Shown here in pieces: positions 7,329-16,892 of a DNA stretch of 63,488 nucleotides. This DNA is from an uncultured Lachnospiraceae bacterium (GTDB lineage Bacteria; Bacillota; Clostridia; Lachnospirales; Lachnospiraceae): assembly GCA_946537305.1 (NCBI GenBank), contig CAMNFR010000008.1, positions 1 to 63,488 on the forward strand, given 5' to 3'. The translations under genes and the position numbers were made by a program. The stretch's first letter is position 1; the number at the start of each line of letters is the position of its first letter. The notes under the pieces are model-generated. The model ran no database searches, was not told the origin of the DNA, and saw nothing but the letters and a program-made list of their open reading frames with translations.

Positions 7329-10016
7329 TTATCCTTGCACGTTGCCGGAATCCGAGGCAGCCTTGGTCTCCGTTGAGCTGCCGCCGGAATTCAGCTTGTC
7401 CTTATTCTTCTTATCCTGTTCCTTATTCTTTTCTTCTTCGCCCTTCTTGGTCTCCGGCGCCTTGTGTTCCGTACAGGTACGGTAAGCCCGGCCGCCGGTA
7501 TGACCGCTGTCATCCGTGGAGCTGGTGGTCTCCTCCGGCAGGTGGATGCAGGTGCGGTAGCCTATGCTGGGACAATACGGCCCCGGCTTCATGCCGCTGC
7601 TCTTGCAGACACGCACAGAGTAATGCACATCGCACTCTTCCGTGGGCTCGGTGCCGCGCTTAAAGTACTCCGTGTAGACCATGCCGTCCCGGTGATCTCC
7701 GGTGCACACGCCCTTCTTTACCAACTTGCCGGATTTTGCGCAGATCTCGCACTGCACGATATCGCTGGGAACCTTAAATTCCTTCGGGCGCAGTCCCTGT
7801 TCCGCATCCACACGGTCCATAATATGCTTCCAGATGATCTTATGATAGGAAGAGCTTTCATTGGCCTCCATGGGGCTTTGATCGTCATAGCCGCTCCAGA
7901 TGCCCATCGTATAGTAAGGCGTAAAGCCCACGAACCACAGGTCTGTCTTGCCGGTAGCAGTACCACTCTTGCCGGCCGCAGGCATACCGTTTTCCAGTGC
8001 CGCGGCGGTACTGGTGGAGCTGTGCAGTCCAAACAGGCTGGAGGGCTCCAGGGATCCCTTCATGGCATCCGTCAGCAGGAAAGCCGTGCTCTCCTGCAGC
8101 ACCTGATGGGTCTCCGGCGTATTTTCCAGAAGCACTTCACCATTGCGGTCCAGGATCTTTGTATAGAAAATGGGCTTGGTGTAGACGCCCTTATTGGCGA
8201 TGGTGGCATAGGCCGCCGTCAGCTGCAGGTTGGTCACACCGTCCGTCAGGCCGCCCAGCGCCAGAGACGGGGAGATATCCGTATAGATACGGCCATTGAT
8301 CTCTTTTCTGGCATAGAGGGTATTAAATCCGAAATCCTCCGCGTACTCAAAGCCCAGGGCCGGCGTCACCGTATCCATCAGCGTCTTGACCGCCAGAATA
8401 TTCATGGAATAGACTATGCCCTGACGGATATTCGCATAGCCCACGTAGCTGTCCCCCCACCAGTTGCGGAAGGTCTTGCCTGTAGAGGGCTCAGTATATT
8501 CTTCGTCGTAATACGTGCTGGCCAGCGTATTGCCGCAGGCGTCAATGGCCGGTGCAAAGGCTGTCAGCACCTTAAAGGTAGATCCCGGGGAACGGCGCGT
8601 ACTGGTGGCACGGTTCAGGGAAAGGCTGGTACTCTTCTGGCCGCGTCCGCCGGATATAGCCTTTACCTCTCCGGTAGCCTGGTCCATCAGGACCACAGAG
8701 GCCTGCGGCTGCAGCACGGGCGTGAGCACCTCGCTGATGATACGGTCCCCGTTCTTGAGCACCTTGTTCTTAAAGCGGTCGATGACCCCGTCGATCTCGT
8801 CCGCAGAATCATACTGCAGGCTGCTCTGTCCCAACTCTGCCCGGACATCCGCATCGTTGAAATAGAAGGCTTCACCGTCCCGGTTGACGGCCAGGTAGTA
8901 GGTAAAGGAGTACTTGTTGTCTACCTCTGAATAATTATCAGGATCAGAAATCTCATCATCCACGATGGCCTGCATCGCCTTATCCTGCGTGGTATAGATC
9001 TCCAGACCGCCGGAATACAGCAGCTGATAGGCCTGCTCTTTTGTATATCCGCATTTTTCCTGCAGGTCGTTCTGCACCTCGGTGATCAGACGGTCCACAA
9101 AATAGGAATAGGGATCAGAATCCGTATCGTGGTACTGGCTGTTGATGGACTGAATGCGCGTATAGACATCATCCGCCAGCGCCTCCTGCTGCTGCTCCTT
9201 GGTGATATATCCCTGTTCCACCATGTACTGCAGGATGATCTCCCGCTTTTCGGAATTCTTTTCCGGATGTCTGATGGGATTATAGCCCACAGGATTCTGG
9301 GTGATACCGGCGATGACCGCGCACTCGGACAGGGTCAGTTCGCTGACATCCTTGTCAAAATAGCGTCTGGCAGCGGTCTGCACGCCCAGGCAGTTCGCGC
9401 CCAGATTGATGGTATTCAGGTAGTTTTCAAGGATCTCTTCCTTGGACATGACCTTTTCCAGTTCCAGGGCCAGATACTGCTCCTGGATCTTTCGCACCAC
9501 CTTGGCACCGATGCCCTTTTCTCCGCCGCCCGAGAACACATTGTTCTTGATGAGCTGCTGGGTAATGGTGGAGGCGCCCTGCGTGCTGCGGAAGCGGCTT
9601 TTCACGCCCTGCAGGCCTGCTCGCAGAATACCCTTCAGGTCCACGCCCTCATGCGTCCAGAAGCGTGCATCCTCGATAGCTACAAAGGCATTTTTCAGAT
9701 CATCCGGGATCTGCTCGTAGGATACAGGATCACGGTTGGCCCCGGAGGTGACCAGGGTCTGTATAACATCGCCGGAGCTGTTATATACGGTGGTGGCGAT
9801 TCCCTGCGGGGAAACATCGATACTTCTCATATCCGGTGACCGCGCAATGATTCCCTTCACCACGCCGTACGCTGCCATGATGCCGATGACTGCTGCCAGA
9901 ATGCACGCAAAAAGAGCGGCGCGAAGAACGATGAGCACTCCTTTGGTGCGCACCTTCGGTCCCGCCGATCGCATTTTCTGCAGCTGTTTTCTGGCTCCGT
10001 CTCTGCCAAGATTCAT
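7329..10016 (-). CDS. Class A penicillin-binding protein (bifunctional peptidoglycan synthase)
   Basis: The protein has 895 residues: cytoplasmic Arg/Lys-rich tail, one membrane helix (about 27-51), a glycosyltransferase domain with catalytic Glu115 in IEDARFW and QGASTITQQL (146-155), then a transpeptidase domain with S479-T-F-K482, S537-M-N539 and K683-S-G-T686. After the transpeptidase comes a cysteine-rich segment with CEICAKSG and spaced Cys to about residue 830, and a Lys/Glu-rich hydrophilic tail. It polymerises lipid II and cross-links stem peptides outside the membrane. A paralogue lies at 38474-40987. It is preceded by an extended -10 promoter and is not overlapped by surE upstream. 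Confidence 0.95.
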   Translation of the reverse strand: MNLGRDGARKQLQKMRSAGPKVRTKGVLIVLRAALFACILAAVIGIMAAYGVVKGIIARSPDMRSIDVSPQGIATTVYNSSGDVIQTLVTSGANRDPVSYEQIPDDLKNAFVAIEDARFWTHEGVDLKGILRAGLQGVKSRFRSTQGASTITQQLIKNNVFSGGGEKGIGAKVVRKIQEQYLALELEKVMSKEEILENYLNTINLGANCLGVQTAARRYFDKDVSELTLSECAVIAGITQNPVGYNPIRHPEKNSEKREIILQYMVEQGYITKEQQQEALADDVYTRIQSINSQYHDTDSDPYSYFVDRLITEVQNDLQEKCGYTKEQAYQLLYSGGLEIYTTQDKAMQAIVDDEISDPDNYSEVDNKYSFTYYLAVNRDGEAFYFNDADVRAELGQSSLQYDSADEIDGVIDRFKNKVLKNGDRIISEVLTPVLQPQASVVLMDQATGEVKAISGGRGQKSTSLSLNRATSTRRSPGSTFKVLTAFAPAIDACGNTLASTYYDEEYTEPSTGKTFRNWWGDSYVGYANIRQGIVYSMNILAVKTLMDTVTPALGFEYAEDFGFNTLYARKEINGRIYTDISPSLALGGLTDGVTNLQLTAAYATIANKGVYTKPIFYTKILDRNGEVLLENTPETHQVLQESTAFLLTDAMKGSLEPSSLFGLHSSTSTAAALENGMPAAGKSGTATGKTDLWFVGFTPYYTMGIWSGYDDQSPMEANESSSYHKIIWKHIMDRVDAEQGLRPKEFKVPSDIVQCEICAKSGKLVKKGVCTGDHRDGMVYTEYFKRGTEPTEECDVHYSVRVCKSSGMKPGPYCPSIGYRTCIHLPEETTSSTDDSGHTGGRAYRTCTEHKAPETKKGEEEKNKEQDKKNKDKLNSGGSSTETKAASDSGNVQG

Positions 10017-10082
10017 AAGATCCCTCCCGGAAGAAGGTTTTTGTTTCTTCGGCGCGGCACTTCCGCGTCTGCCTGAAACTAA

Positions 10083-10091
10083 ATTATACCA
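10083..10091 (-). promoter_or_regulatory. Extended -10 promoter for the PBP gene
   Basis: TGGTATAAT on the minus strand (TATAAT at 10088-10083) is an extended -10 element. A poor TTTATT lies at -35 spacing. It sits between the surE stop and the PBP start at 10016. Confidence 0.55.
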
Positions 10092-10118
10092 GAATTAGGA
10101 AAAAAAATAAAGAGGAAA

Positions 10119-10871
10119 TCACTCCGGCAGCACCGGATATCCGATATTATTCACAATTCCGATGGAAACATATCCCTGTACGAGAGCGCGGAAGTCTGTT
10201 CCTTCCTCGCAATCTTCATTGTACTGCCCTTCTACCATATAGCGGATACCTCCGTCCGGAAGATGCTCCACCACATTGTAGCGGTCGCGGTAGAACATGC
10301 CGCGGGAAACCGTACAGTTTTCCGCGATCCCCCTGCACTCTGCCAGCGGACAGCCCGGAAAGTTTACGTTCCATATGTGCCCGGTGCCCAGAGGCCGGTC
10401 GATCAGCTTTGCCAGGACCTGCGGAAGATACACATCGGTGACCTCGTGTGTTTTCCCGAACGCCTCTTTGCCGGCCCCCTCCTCTGAAAGCGCGATGGCT
10501 TCATAGCCCTGAAAAGCGGCTTCCAGGGCAGCGCCGACCGTGGCAGAATACTGAAGGTCTGAGGCAGCGTTATAGCCGTAGTTGATACCGGAAAGAACCA
10601 CCTGCGGTCTTTCCGGCATCACAGAAAGGCTCCCCACGCGGACGCAGTCGCCCGGCGTTCCGCTGCAGGCGAAGGCACGGACGCCCTCCACCGGGAAATC
10701 CGCGTGGTACACGTCTATGGTATGGTGCAGTGTGATGCTGTGAGAGGCAGCGCTGCGCTGTGCCTCCGGGGCCACCACCCAGACCTCCCCAAAGGCGCGG
10801 GCGGCCTCCGCCAGGCGAATGATCCCATCCGAATGTATGCCGTCGTCATTGGTGATCAGGATTTTTCTCAT
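10119..10871 (-). CDS. surE: 5'/3'-nucleotidase SurE
   Basis: The protein has 250 residues, usual for SurE. It opens with ILITNDDGIHSDGI, whose Asp8/Asp9 pair binds the divalent metal; the metal-binding Ser is in RSAASHSITLH and the Asn in VLSGINYGYN. The segment ASDLQYSATVGAALEA is the conserved dimer/active-site helix. SurE removes phosphate from nucleoside 5'- or 3'-monophosphates and short polyphosphates. It follows the pseudouridine synthase gene by 35 bases and is probably co-transcribed with it. Confidence 0.95.
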   Translation of the reverse strand: MRKILITNDDGIHSDGIIRLAEAARAFGEVWVVAPEAQRSAASHSITLHHTIDVYHADFPVEGVRAFACSGTPGDCVRVGSLSVMPERPQVVLSGINYGYNAASDLQYSATVGAALEAAFQGYEAIALSEEGAGKEAFGKTHEVTDVYLPQVLAKLIDRPLGTGHIWNVNFPGCPLAECRGIAENCTVSRGMFYRDRYNVVEHLPDGGIRYMVEGQYNEDCEEGTDFRALVQGYVSIGIVNNIGYPVLPE

Positions 10872-10906
10872 CCGTTACTCTCCTTGTATGGTTCTGAATT
10901 GTATTC

Positions 10907-11899
10907 TTATGTACAAAAACGCTGTACTGCTGCCCCCGCCGGATCCTCCGACAGCAGGCGCCGCATATCCTCCGGCAGCGGTGCCTTCAGGCAGATCTCC
11001 TCTCCCGTAAATGGCTGAAAAAAACGCAGGCGGGACGCGTGCAGGGCTGTTCGCTGTATCAAAACCGGCTCTTGGAGGCATGCCTGCTCGCCTGTACCTT
11101 GTTGTTCCTGCAGTGGCGTGTGATTTTGGGAATCCGAGCCGTAGAGCGGATCTCCCAGCAGCGGATGCCCGATATGCGCCATGTGAATACGGATCTGGTG
11201 CATGCGGCCGGTCTCTATGCGCACCCTGGCCCAGGACCGGTCCTCGCCGGCATACAGGATCTGATAGCGGGTGACGGCAGGCTTTCCGTCCTCCCGTATG
11301 AGCACCCGGCAGGCATTATCCGGATCACGCCGGATGGGCGCTTCTATGGTATTCCAGTGTTCTGCGTCCGCGCCCGGCAGCCGTCCGGCCGCCACGGCCA
11401 GATATTCCTTCTGAAACAGCTTCCGTTCCCGCTGTTTTACCAGGCGGCCCGCGGCGGCCTGGTTCTTGGAAAAAAGGATCACGCCGGAGGTCTCCTTATC
11501 CAGCCGTCCCGCCGGACGCACCACCAGCGATTCTCCTTTTTCGTGGAAATAATACATCAGCATGTTCACCAGCGTGTCCGTCTGATGAATTCCGCCTGGA
11601 TGGGACGGCACCCCCGCCGGCTTATTGACGGCGATCAGGTCTTCATCCTCGTACAGGATATCGATGGGCGCCGGATTCAGTGCCAGCGGCTTTGGTTCGG
11701 CGTTGCCCTCAACATCGACCTCCACCACATCCCCGGGATCCAGCATCCACGTCACGCGGCATGGTTCCCCGTTGACAAGTATCCCCGGGTCATGAAATTT
11801 TACCTGCCGGATCTGTTTTTTGGTCAGCCCCAGCTCCAGCCGGAGGTAATCATACAGCAGGATCTTTTCCGATGCCGTGCCGCGCAGTCTTCGTTCCAT
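10907..11899 (-). CDS. RluA-family 23S rRNA pseudouridine synthase
   Basis: The protein has 330 residues. An N-terminal S4-like RNA-binding region (about 10-75, containing LTKKQIRQVKFHDPGILVNG) precedes the RluA catalytic core with VNKPAGVPSHP and the active-site GRLDKETSGVILF, whose Asp attacks uracil C1'. The C-terminal IRIHMAHIGHPLLGDPLYG is also diagnostic. The usual HRLD reads GRLD here, which is a small change outside the catalytic Asp. The substrate uridine cannot be assigned from sequence. It lies 46 bases downstream of the FolC-GH3 frame. Confidence 0.92.
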   Translation of the reverse strand: MERRLRGTASEKILLYDYLRLELGLTKKQIRQVKFHDPGILVNGEPCRVTWMLDPGDVVEVDVEGNAEPKPLALNPAPIDILYEDEDLIAVNKPAGVPSHPGGIHQTDTLVNMLMYYFHEKGESLVVRPAGRLDKETSGVILFSKNQAAAGRLVKQRERKLFQKEYLAVAAGRLPGADAEHWNTIEAPIRRDPDNACRVLIREDGKPAVTRYQILYAGEDRSWARVRIETGRMHQIRIHMAHIGHPLLGDPLYGSDSQNHTPLQEQQGTGEQACLQEPVLIQRTALHASRLRFFQPFTGEEICLKAPLPEDMRRLLSEDPAGAAVQRFCT

Positions 11900-11945
11900 A
11901 GTGCTCCTTTCGCGGCTGTCTGATCCGTAAAAGGAGTCCGACAGC

Positions 11946-14900
11946 TTATTCTATGTCTGCAGCTTCTTCCACGCGTGACAGCATCCGGCGAATCTTTTCC
12001 TCCAGGGATTCCTTCATACTGATCTTCACGGAACCGAGCTCCATGCCGGCCTGTGCAAAATAGAAGGACAGGAAGAACGTGCTGATGCCAGGCGCAAGAT
12101 CGATGTCTATGGTTCTCCAGGTCGTGTCGGCGCCGGTCAGTGTGATCTGCCCCGCCGGTTGATGATCCTTCAGAATGGTCAGCGGAATCTGCGCCAGGCT
12201 GCCGAGGCCGGAAGCCGCCCGCACCGTAAGCTGCAGATGGTAGATGCCCCGCTCCCGGATGGCCACACTGACCATGGTGGTCTTCCCCCGGCCGGTATCG
12301 ATTTCGGACACGTCTACTTCACCGTTGCCGTCCGCATCCAGCCGGCAGTCCACCAGCTTTTCATAGGAAAGATCTTCCTCATCCATTTCCGCGGCCAGCT
12401 GCCTTTCCAGTGCATCTTCGTTTCCCACAAAACGGCCAAAAGCAGGCTTCCCCATCAGGAAGCGGCAGATGTTGGCGGCGGAGCGCTGATATTCCGCGCG
12501 CGTCACCGTCCCCGCAGCCAGCGCCTCGGCGGAATTGTCGTGGTTCGTATTATCCTCCGCAGAGCCTGTGACCATATACAGATCGTTCTGGGCGCGGATC
12601 ATAGCTGCCATGTTGCCGGGATCGCCCGGCGCGCCTTCATCATTCCCCTTAGCCCACCAGTCGGTCATTACGATACCGTCAAATCCCCACTCGCCGCGGA
12701 GAATATGCGTGAGCAGATCATAATTGGAAGACGTATAAAAACCGTTGACCGGCCCGTAGGTACTCATGACCGCATGGGCGCCGCCTTCCTTTACAGCGAT
12801 CTCGAACCCCCGCAGGTACAGCTCCCGGATGGCGCGCTCGGAAGCCACATGCTCCACCGTGTGCCGCCCGGTCTCCTGCGTATTCATAATAAAATGCTTG
12901 ATGGTCCCCGTGACATTCCGGCGGTGCAGGCCGCGCAGTTGTGCCGCCGCGCATTTTCCGGTCAGCAGGGGATCCTCGGAGAAGTATTCAAAGTTGCGGC
13001 CGTTCAGCGGGTGACGGTGCAGATTCATGCCCGGCCCCAGCAGCACATCTATTTTGTTCTTGCGAAGTTCCAGCCCCTCCCAGGCATAAAGTTCCTCCTG
13101 CAGAGCTGTATCCCAGGTGCTGGCCAGGCAGGCGCCGTTCGGCATGGAAAACGCCTTTTTCCCGCTGTCCATGCGGATTCCGGAGGGACCGTCTGAGCAG
13201 CATCCCACTGGAATCCCGAAGTGAAGAAGACGGTCGGTCACGCCGCCGAAGGCGCCGCCGCAGCCGGGCGTCACCTTGGGAGAGCTCATGCCCTCTCCCC
13301 GAACAATGCATACCAGATCCTCATCCGAAAGCTGGGCGATAAATGCATCCATCGAGGCCCTTCCCTCTGCCACATCCTTCAGGATGATGCCCTGATCCCC
13401 TGTCTGCGGGATTTCCTGCGGAAGCATCCTCGCTCTTCTCTCCTGGGCATTCTGCTGTGCCATCGGCACCGGTTCCCACGCCTGACAAAGCTTTCCATGC
13501 TCATCCCGGCGAGGGATCATTCTGTCAAAGGGCTGCACCGGCGCCAGCGCTTCTTCCAGCTGGCAGACACATTTTGTCTCCTCCAGCGTGAAGCGGCCGG
13601 CCTCCCCGGTGTCGCGGATGTTCGCGCCGACATGGAGAATGTAGTCCCCCGCCTCCATCACCCAGGCACTGCGATACGGCGTTTTGCCGGCATCATCATA
13701 GGAGGCCATGATGCGGTCAGCAATATCGATTTTTACAGTTTCCGACTGCCCCGGCAGAATGACACCAGTCTTGACGAAACCGGCCAGTACGCGGACAGGC
13801 TTCCCAAGCTGTCCGTGCGGTGCCTCCAGATAGACCTGGACCACCTGACGGCCGGGGCGCTCTCCCGTATTCGTGACATTCGCGGAGATTGATACACCCT
13901 CCGCATCGCGCGAAAAGTGCTCTGTTTGTATATCAAAATCCGTATAGCTGATCCCATAACCGAAGGGGTAGATCACCTTTTCCGGTGCGAATGTCTCAAA
14001 ATAACGATAGCCGACATAGATATCCTCCTGTTGGATATTCTGCTTGCCGGATCCAAAGTTCGTCGCGGAGGGATAATCTGCCACAGTCGCAGCAATCGTA
14101 TCCGCCAGACGGCCGGCGGGATTCACGTCTCCCATCAGCACATCCAGTACGCCGCGACCGCCTTCCTGACCGCCCTGCCAGATATAAGCCACGGCTGCCG
14201 GATCATATTTCTTCACCCATCGCATATCGATGATATTTCCTGTATTCAACAGCACGATGGTCCGGGGAAAAGCCTTGGAGACGGCTTCGATCATTTTTTC
14301 TTCTGCGTCGGTCAGACGCCAGCTTCCTTCGGTATCCCGGTTATCCTGATCCTCCCCTGCTGTCCTGCCGATCAGCACAATGGCTGCGTCCGCGTTCTGC
14401 GCGGCGCTTTCCGCCAGCGCGTCATCCACCGGCATTTCCTCCTGATGCCAGGGCTCGTTCGCCCATCCCTGGCCGACATCGAAGGGATGCTCACGGATCC
14501 ATTCGTCATAGGTATGCTGAAGGCCTTTTTCCAGCGTAAGCCTGCCATCTTCCTCGATAGCTTCCTTGACGCCGATCACATACCGGGTGTTGACCATCCC
14601 GCCGGATCCGGTGCCGCTTTTATAATAATTGTACTGACTGCGGCCGAAAAGCGCAACGGTGGTTCCTTCGGCAAGCGGCAGGGCCTTGCGTTCATTTTTC
14701 AGCAGCACCACGCCCTCCGCCGCACAGTGCCTTGCACACCGTGCAAACTGATCAAGATCAAAGCATTTTTCCGCCATTTCTATTCTCTCAATCCGAAAGT
14801 ATTCCCGAGCTGTCCGAATGGCGCCGGCCAGATACAGAGACCCAAAGGCGATCACCGTACCATCCTCGCCGGCCGCCTTCACAGCCATCCGTATTCCCTC

Positions 14901-16058
14901 CGGCACATTTTCTGCTGCAGCGGCTTCTGCGCCTTGTGACCTCAGATATGCCGCCAGTTCCTGCGCTGTCAAAGCCCGGTCACTGTTCGGTGTCAGACAG
15001 ACGAAGGAGCTTGCCATGGGCATCAGGATACGGATCATCTCCGGATAGTCCTTATCCGCCAGCACGCCCAACAGGAATACCGCTTTTTCCCCGGGCAGCA
15101 GGACCCGGAGGCTCCGAACGAGCGCCTCGGCGCACTGAGGATTGTGACCTCCGTCCAGAATGCAGAGCGGATTCCGGTTCAGCACCTCCATGCGGGCAGG
15201 CCAGGTGACATCCTGAAGACCTTTTCTTACGGCGTCCTCCGGAATCTTCCAGCCTCTCTGCCGAAGCGCCGAGACGGTCTCCAACGCCACGGCGGCATTA
15301 TAGGCCTGGTATTCTCCCAGCAGTGCCAGTTCATGCGCTTCGCCCTTCCAGGTAAAGCATTGTCCATCCAGGGACATATCGCCCTTTTCCAGATTGGCAA
15401 AATCCACCACATTCATCGGAACAGCCTTGTCCAGGCAGGTCTCCCGGATGACCTTCACAGCCTCCGGTGCGCCGCCGTAGCAGACGACATGGCAGCCGGG
15501 CTTGATGATCCCGGCCTTGGTCCGTGCGATCTTTTCAATGGTATCCCCCAGATATTCCGTGTGATCCAGACCGATATTGGTAAGTACGGCAACCTCCGGG
15601 CAGTCGATGACATTTGTGCTGTCCAACGCACCGCCCATGCCTACCTCCAGCACGACAATGTCACATTTTTCTTCCACAAAGTATTCCATGGCGATCGCCG
15701 TGACCAGTTCAAACTGACTGGGGTGATCTTCCATGCGCTCCGCATGCTCTTTTACCCGTTCCGTAAGAGCTGCCAGCACCTCGCCGGGAATGTTTTCCCC
15801 GTCCACCCGCATGCGTTCGCAGAAATCCTGAATATAAGGAGAGGTATAGAGACCCACCCGATATCCCGCCGACCGCAGGATGGCGTCCAGCATGGCACAG
15901 GTGCTGCCCTTACCATTGCTGCCGGTCACATGCACAAATTTCAGTCTTTTCTGAGGATCTCCCATCCGGCGCAGCAGCTCCTGCGTGCGGGAAAGTCCCA
16001 GACGCGTAGTGCTCCAGCCGCAGTTTTCGATATAAGCGATAGCTTCTTTCTCTGTCAT
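11946..16058 (-). CDS. folC: Folylpolyglutamate synthase fused to a family 3 glycoside hydrolase
   Basis: One uninterrupted frame of 1370 residues (start at 16058; ATG at 16097 is also possible). Residues 1-427 form a complete FolC: P-loop VTGSNGKGST, the Mur-ligase-like GLDHTEYLGDTIEKIARTKAG, and the C-terminal Rossmann part ending at AREYFR. From the internal ATG at 14777 (MAEKCFDLDQ) follows a complete GH3 beta-glucosidase-like enzyme of about 943 residues. Its domains are in permuted order: alpha/beta sandwich first (EGVVLLKNE, QGGQEGGRGVLDVLMGDVNPAGRL), FnIII-like domain, then the TIM barrel with the likely nucleophile Asp in GIVMTDWW. Last comes a beta-sandwich tail with an EF-hand-type loop. 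There is no signal peptide, so both activities would be cytoplasmic. A one-base shift at the junction would separate the two genes. Confidence 0.85.
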   Translation of the reverse strand: MTEKEAIAYIENCGWSTTRLGLSRTQELLRRMGDPQKRLKFVHVTGSNGKGSTCAMLDAILRSAGYRVGLYTSPYIQDFCERMRVDGENIPGEVLAALTERVKEHAERMEDHPSQFELVTAIAMEYFVEEKCDIVVLEVGMGGALDSTNVIDCPEVAVLTNIGLDHTEYLGDTIEKIARTKAGIIKPGCHVVCYGGAPEAVKVIRETCLDKAVPMNVVDFANLEKGDMSLDGQCFTWKGEAHELALLGEYQAYNAAVALETVSALRQRGWKIPEDAVRKGLQDVTWPARMEVLNRNPLCILDGGHNPQCAEALVRSLRVLLPGEKAVFLLGVLADKDYPEMIRILMPMASSFVCLTPNSDRALTAQELAAYLRSQGAEAAAAENVPEGIRMAVKAAGEDGTVIAFGSLYLAGAIRTAREYFRIERIEMAEKCFDLDQFARCARHCAAEGVVLLKNERKALPLAEGTTVALFGRSQYNYYKSGTGSGGMVNTRYVIGVKEAIEEDGRLTLEKGLQHTYDEWIREHPFDVGQGWANEPWHQEEMPVDDALAESAAQNADAAIVLIGRTAGEDQDNRDTEGSWRLTDAEEKMIEAVSKAFPRTIVLLNTGNIIDMRWVKKYDPAAVAYIWQGGQEGGRGVLDVLMGDVNPAGRLADTIAATVADYPSATNFGSGKQNIQQEDIYVGYRYFETFAPEKVIYPFGYGISYTDFDIQTEHFSRDAEGVSISANVTNTGERPGRQVVQVYLEAPHGQLGKPVRVLAGFVKTGVILPGQSETVKIDIADRIMASYDDAGKTPYRSAWVMEAGDYILHVGANIRDTGEAGRFTLEETKCVCQLEEALAPVQPFDRMIPRRDEHGKLCQAWEPVPMAQQNAQERRARMLPQEIPQTGDQGIILKDVAEGRASMDAFIAQLSDEDLVCIVRGEGMSSPKVTPGCGGAFGGVTDRLLHFGIPVGCCSDGPSGIRMDSGKKAFSMPNGACLASTWDTALQEELYAWEGLELRKNKIDVLLGPGMNLHRHPLNGRNFEYFSEDPLLTGKCAAAQLRGLHRRNVTGTIKHFIMNTQETGRHTVEHVASERAIRELYLRGFEIAVKEGGAHAVMSTYGPVNGFYTSSNYDLLTHILRGEWGFDGIVMTDWWAKGNDEGAPGDPGNMAAMIRAQNDLYMVTGSAEDNTNHDNSAEALAAGTVTRAEYQRSAANICRFLMGKPAFGRFVGNEDALERQLAAEMDEEDLSYEKLVDCRLDADGNGEVDVSEIDTGRGKTTMVSVAIRERGIYHLQLTVRAASGLGSLAQIPLTILKDHQPAGQITLTGADTTWRTIDIDLAPGISTFFLSFYFAQAGMELGSVKISMKESLEEKIRRMLSRVEEAADIE

Positions 16059-16082
16059 GACGATTCCTCTCTGACAACTATT

Positions 16083-16118
16083 ATGGTATCTATTCAAGTA
16101 TCTCTTCAGGTATCTCTT
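16083..16118. repeat. Three tandem 12-base repeats in the folC leader
   Basis: Three imperfect copies of a 12-mer of the type CAGGTATCTCTT (16083-16094, 16095-16106, 16107-16118) lie just upstream of the folC start, between promoter and ribosome site. Each differs from the next at two to four positions. Confidence 0.7.
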
Positions 16119-16126
16119 CCGCGCTT

Positions 16127-16156
16127 ACTATAACATACCACCCTTCACGCCGTAAA
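16127..16156 (-). promoter_or_regulatory. Promoter of the folC-GH3 gene
   Basis: Minus strand TTTACG (16156-16151), 18-base spacer, TATAGT (16132-16127), about 70 bases ahead of the start codon. Confidence 0.6.
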
Positions 16157-16224
16157 TAGAAAGATAAGCATCCCTACAAGCCTATATCTGTCGATTCCCT
16201 TATCTGCAGCGTGCGCATCCTCAA

Positions 16225-16258
16225 AAGGAGCAGTCATTTCCGCAAATGACTGCTCCTT
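16225..16258 (-). terminator. Terminator after the HD-domain gene
   Basis: Two perfect 15-base arms (16225-16239, 16244-16258) around a CCGC loop, 25 bases past the stop of the HD gene, with a short T-run on the minus strand. The plus side is also T-rich. Confidence 0.8.
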
Positions 16259-16283
16259 CTTGCTTTATTCACCGTCTTCTGTT

Positions 16284-16802
16284 TTATGCTTTGTTGTGCT
16301 TCCCCGGCAGCTGCTGCCAGGTATTTCTCGCCATTTCGTAGATGCCGTATATCACGTCCTTGGCGGAGGCGTATTTGTCTGCCGTGGAGACAATTATTTC
16401 CTCCCGGCTGCGGGGCATCTCTCCGCCCAGCGGCCACATGTGCCGGCGGATGATGCGCTCTGTTTTCTGGTCAAGATCCGGAATCAGTTCCCGGGCTGTT
16501 TTCACAGAATCTTTGGGATGCTGCACGCAGCAGACACGGTTATTCTTGTATTTTTCATGTCTTCCCAGGATTCCCAGGTCATGGCAGAGCGCCCCCTGCA
16601 CCACACTCTTTTTATCGGTGCGGACATGAAGCTTCTCCAGTGCATGGCAGATGCGCACACTGCTGGCAGTTACACGCAGGGAATGCTCCCCTACGGTGCT
16701 GCGGTAATGGTGCTTCTGCTGCATGGCTTTTTTAAATGAGGGCGAATGGATGATCTCCGCTCCGTAGCGGCGTACATCCTGTTTTACGGTTTCCTTAGAC
16801 AT
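16284..16802 (-). CDS. HD-domain phosphohydrolase-like protein
   Basis: The protein has 172 residues. The metal-binding HD pattern is visible as HYRSTVGEHSLRVT, then GALCHDLGILGRHEKY, later RRHMWPLGG and STADKYASAKDVIYG. This is the layout of small stand-alone HDIG/HD proteins that cleave phosphate esters or nucleotides. The substrate cannot be told from the motifs. It has its own terminator (16225-16258) and a fair ribosome site (AGAGGTG). It is not obviously linked to its neighbours. Confidence 0.82.
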   Translation of the reverse strand: MSKETVKQDVRRYGAEIIHSPSFKKAMQQKHHYRSTVGEHSLRVTASSVRICHALEKLHVRTDKKSVVQGALCHDLGILGRHEKYKNNRVCCVQHPKDSVKTARELIPDLDQKTERIIRRHMWPLGGEMPRSREEIIVSTADKYASAKDVIYGIYEMARNTWQQLPGKHNKA

Positions 16803-16892
16803 ATAAAAGAATCACCTCTATAGTAATCAGATAATTCAGATACATTGTACGCATCATCTACATCGTATCCTCCGAACACATACAATACCGGA

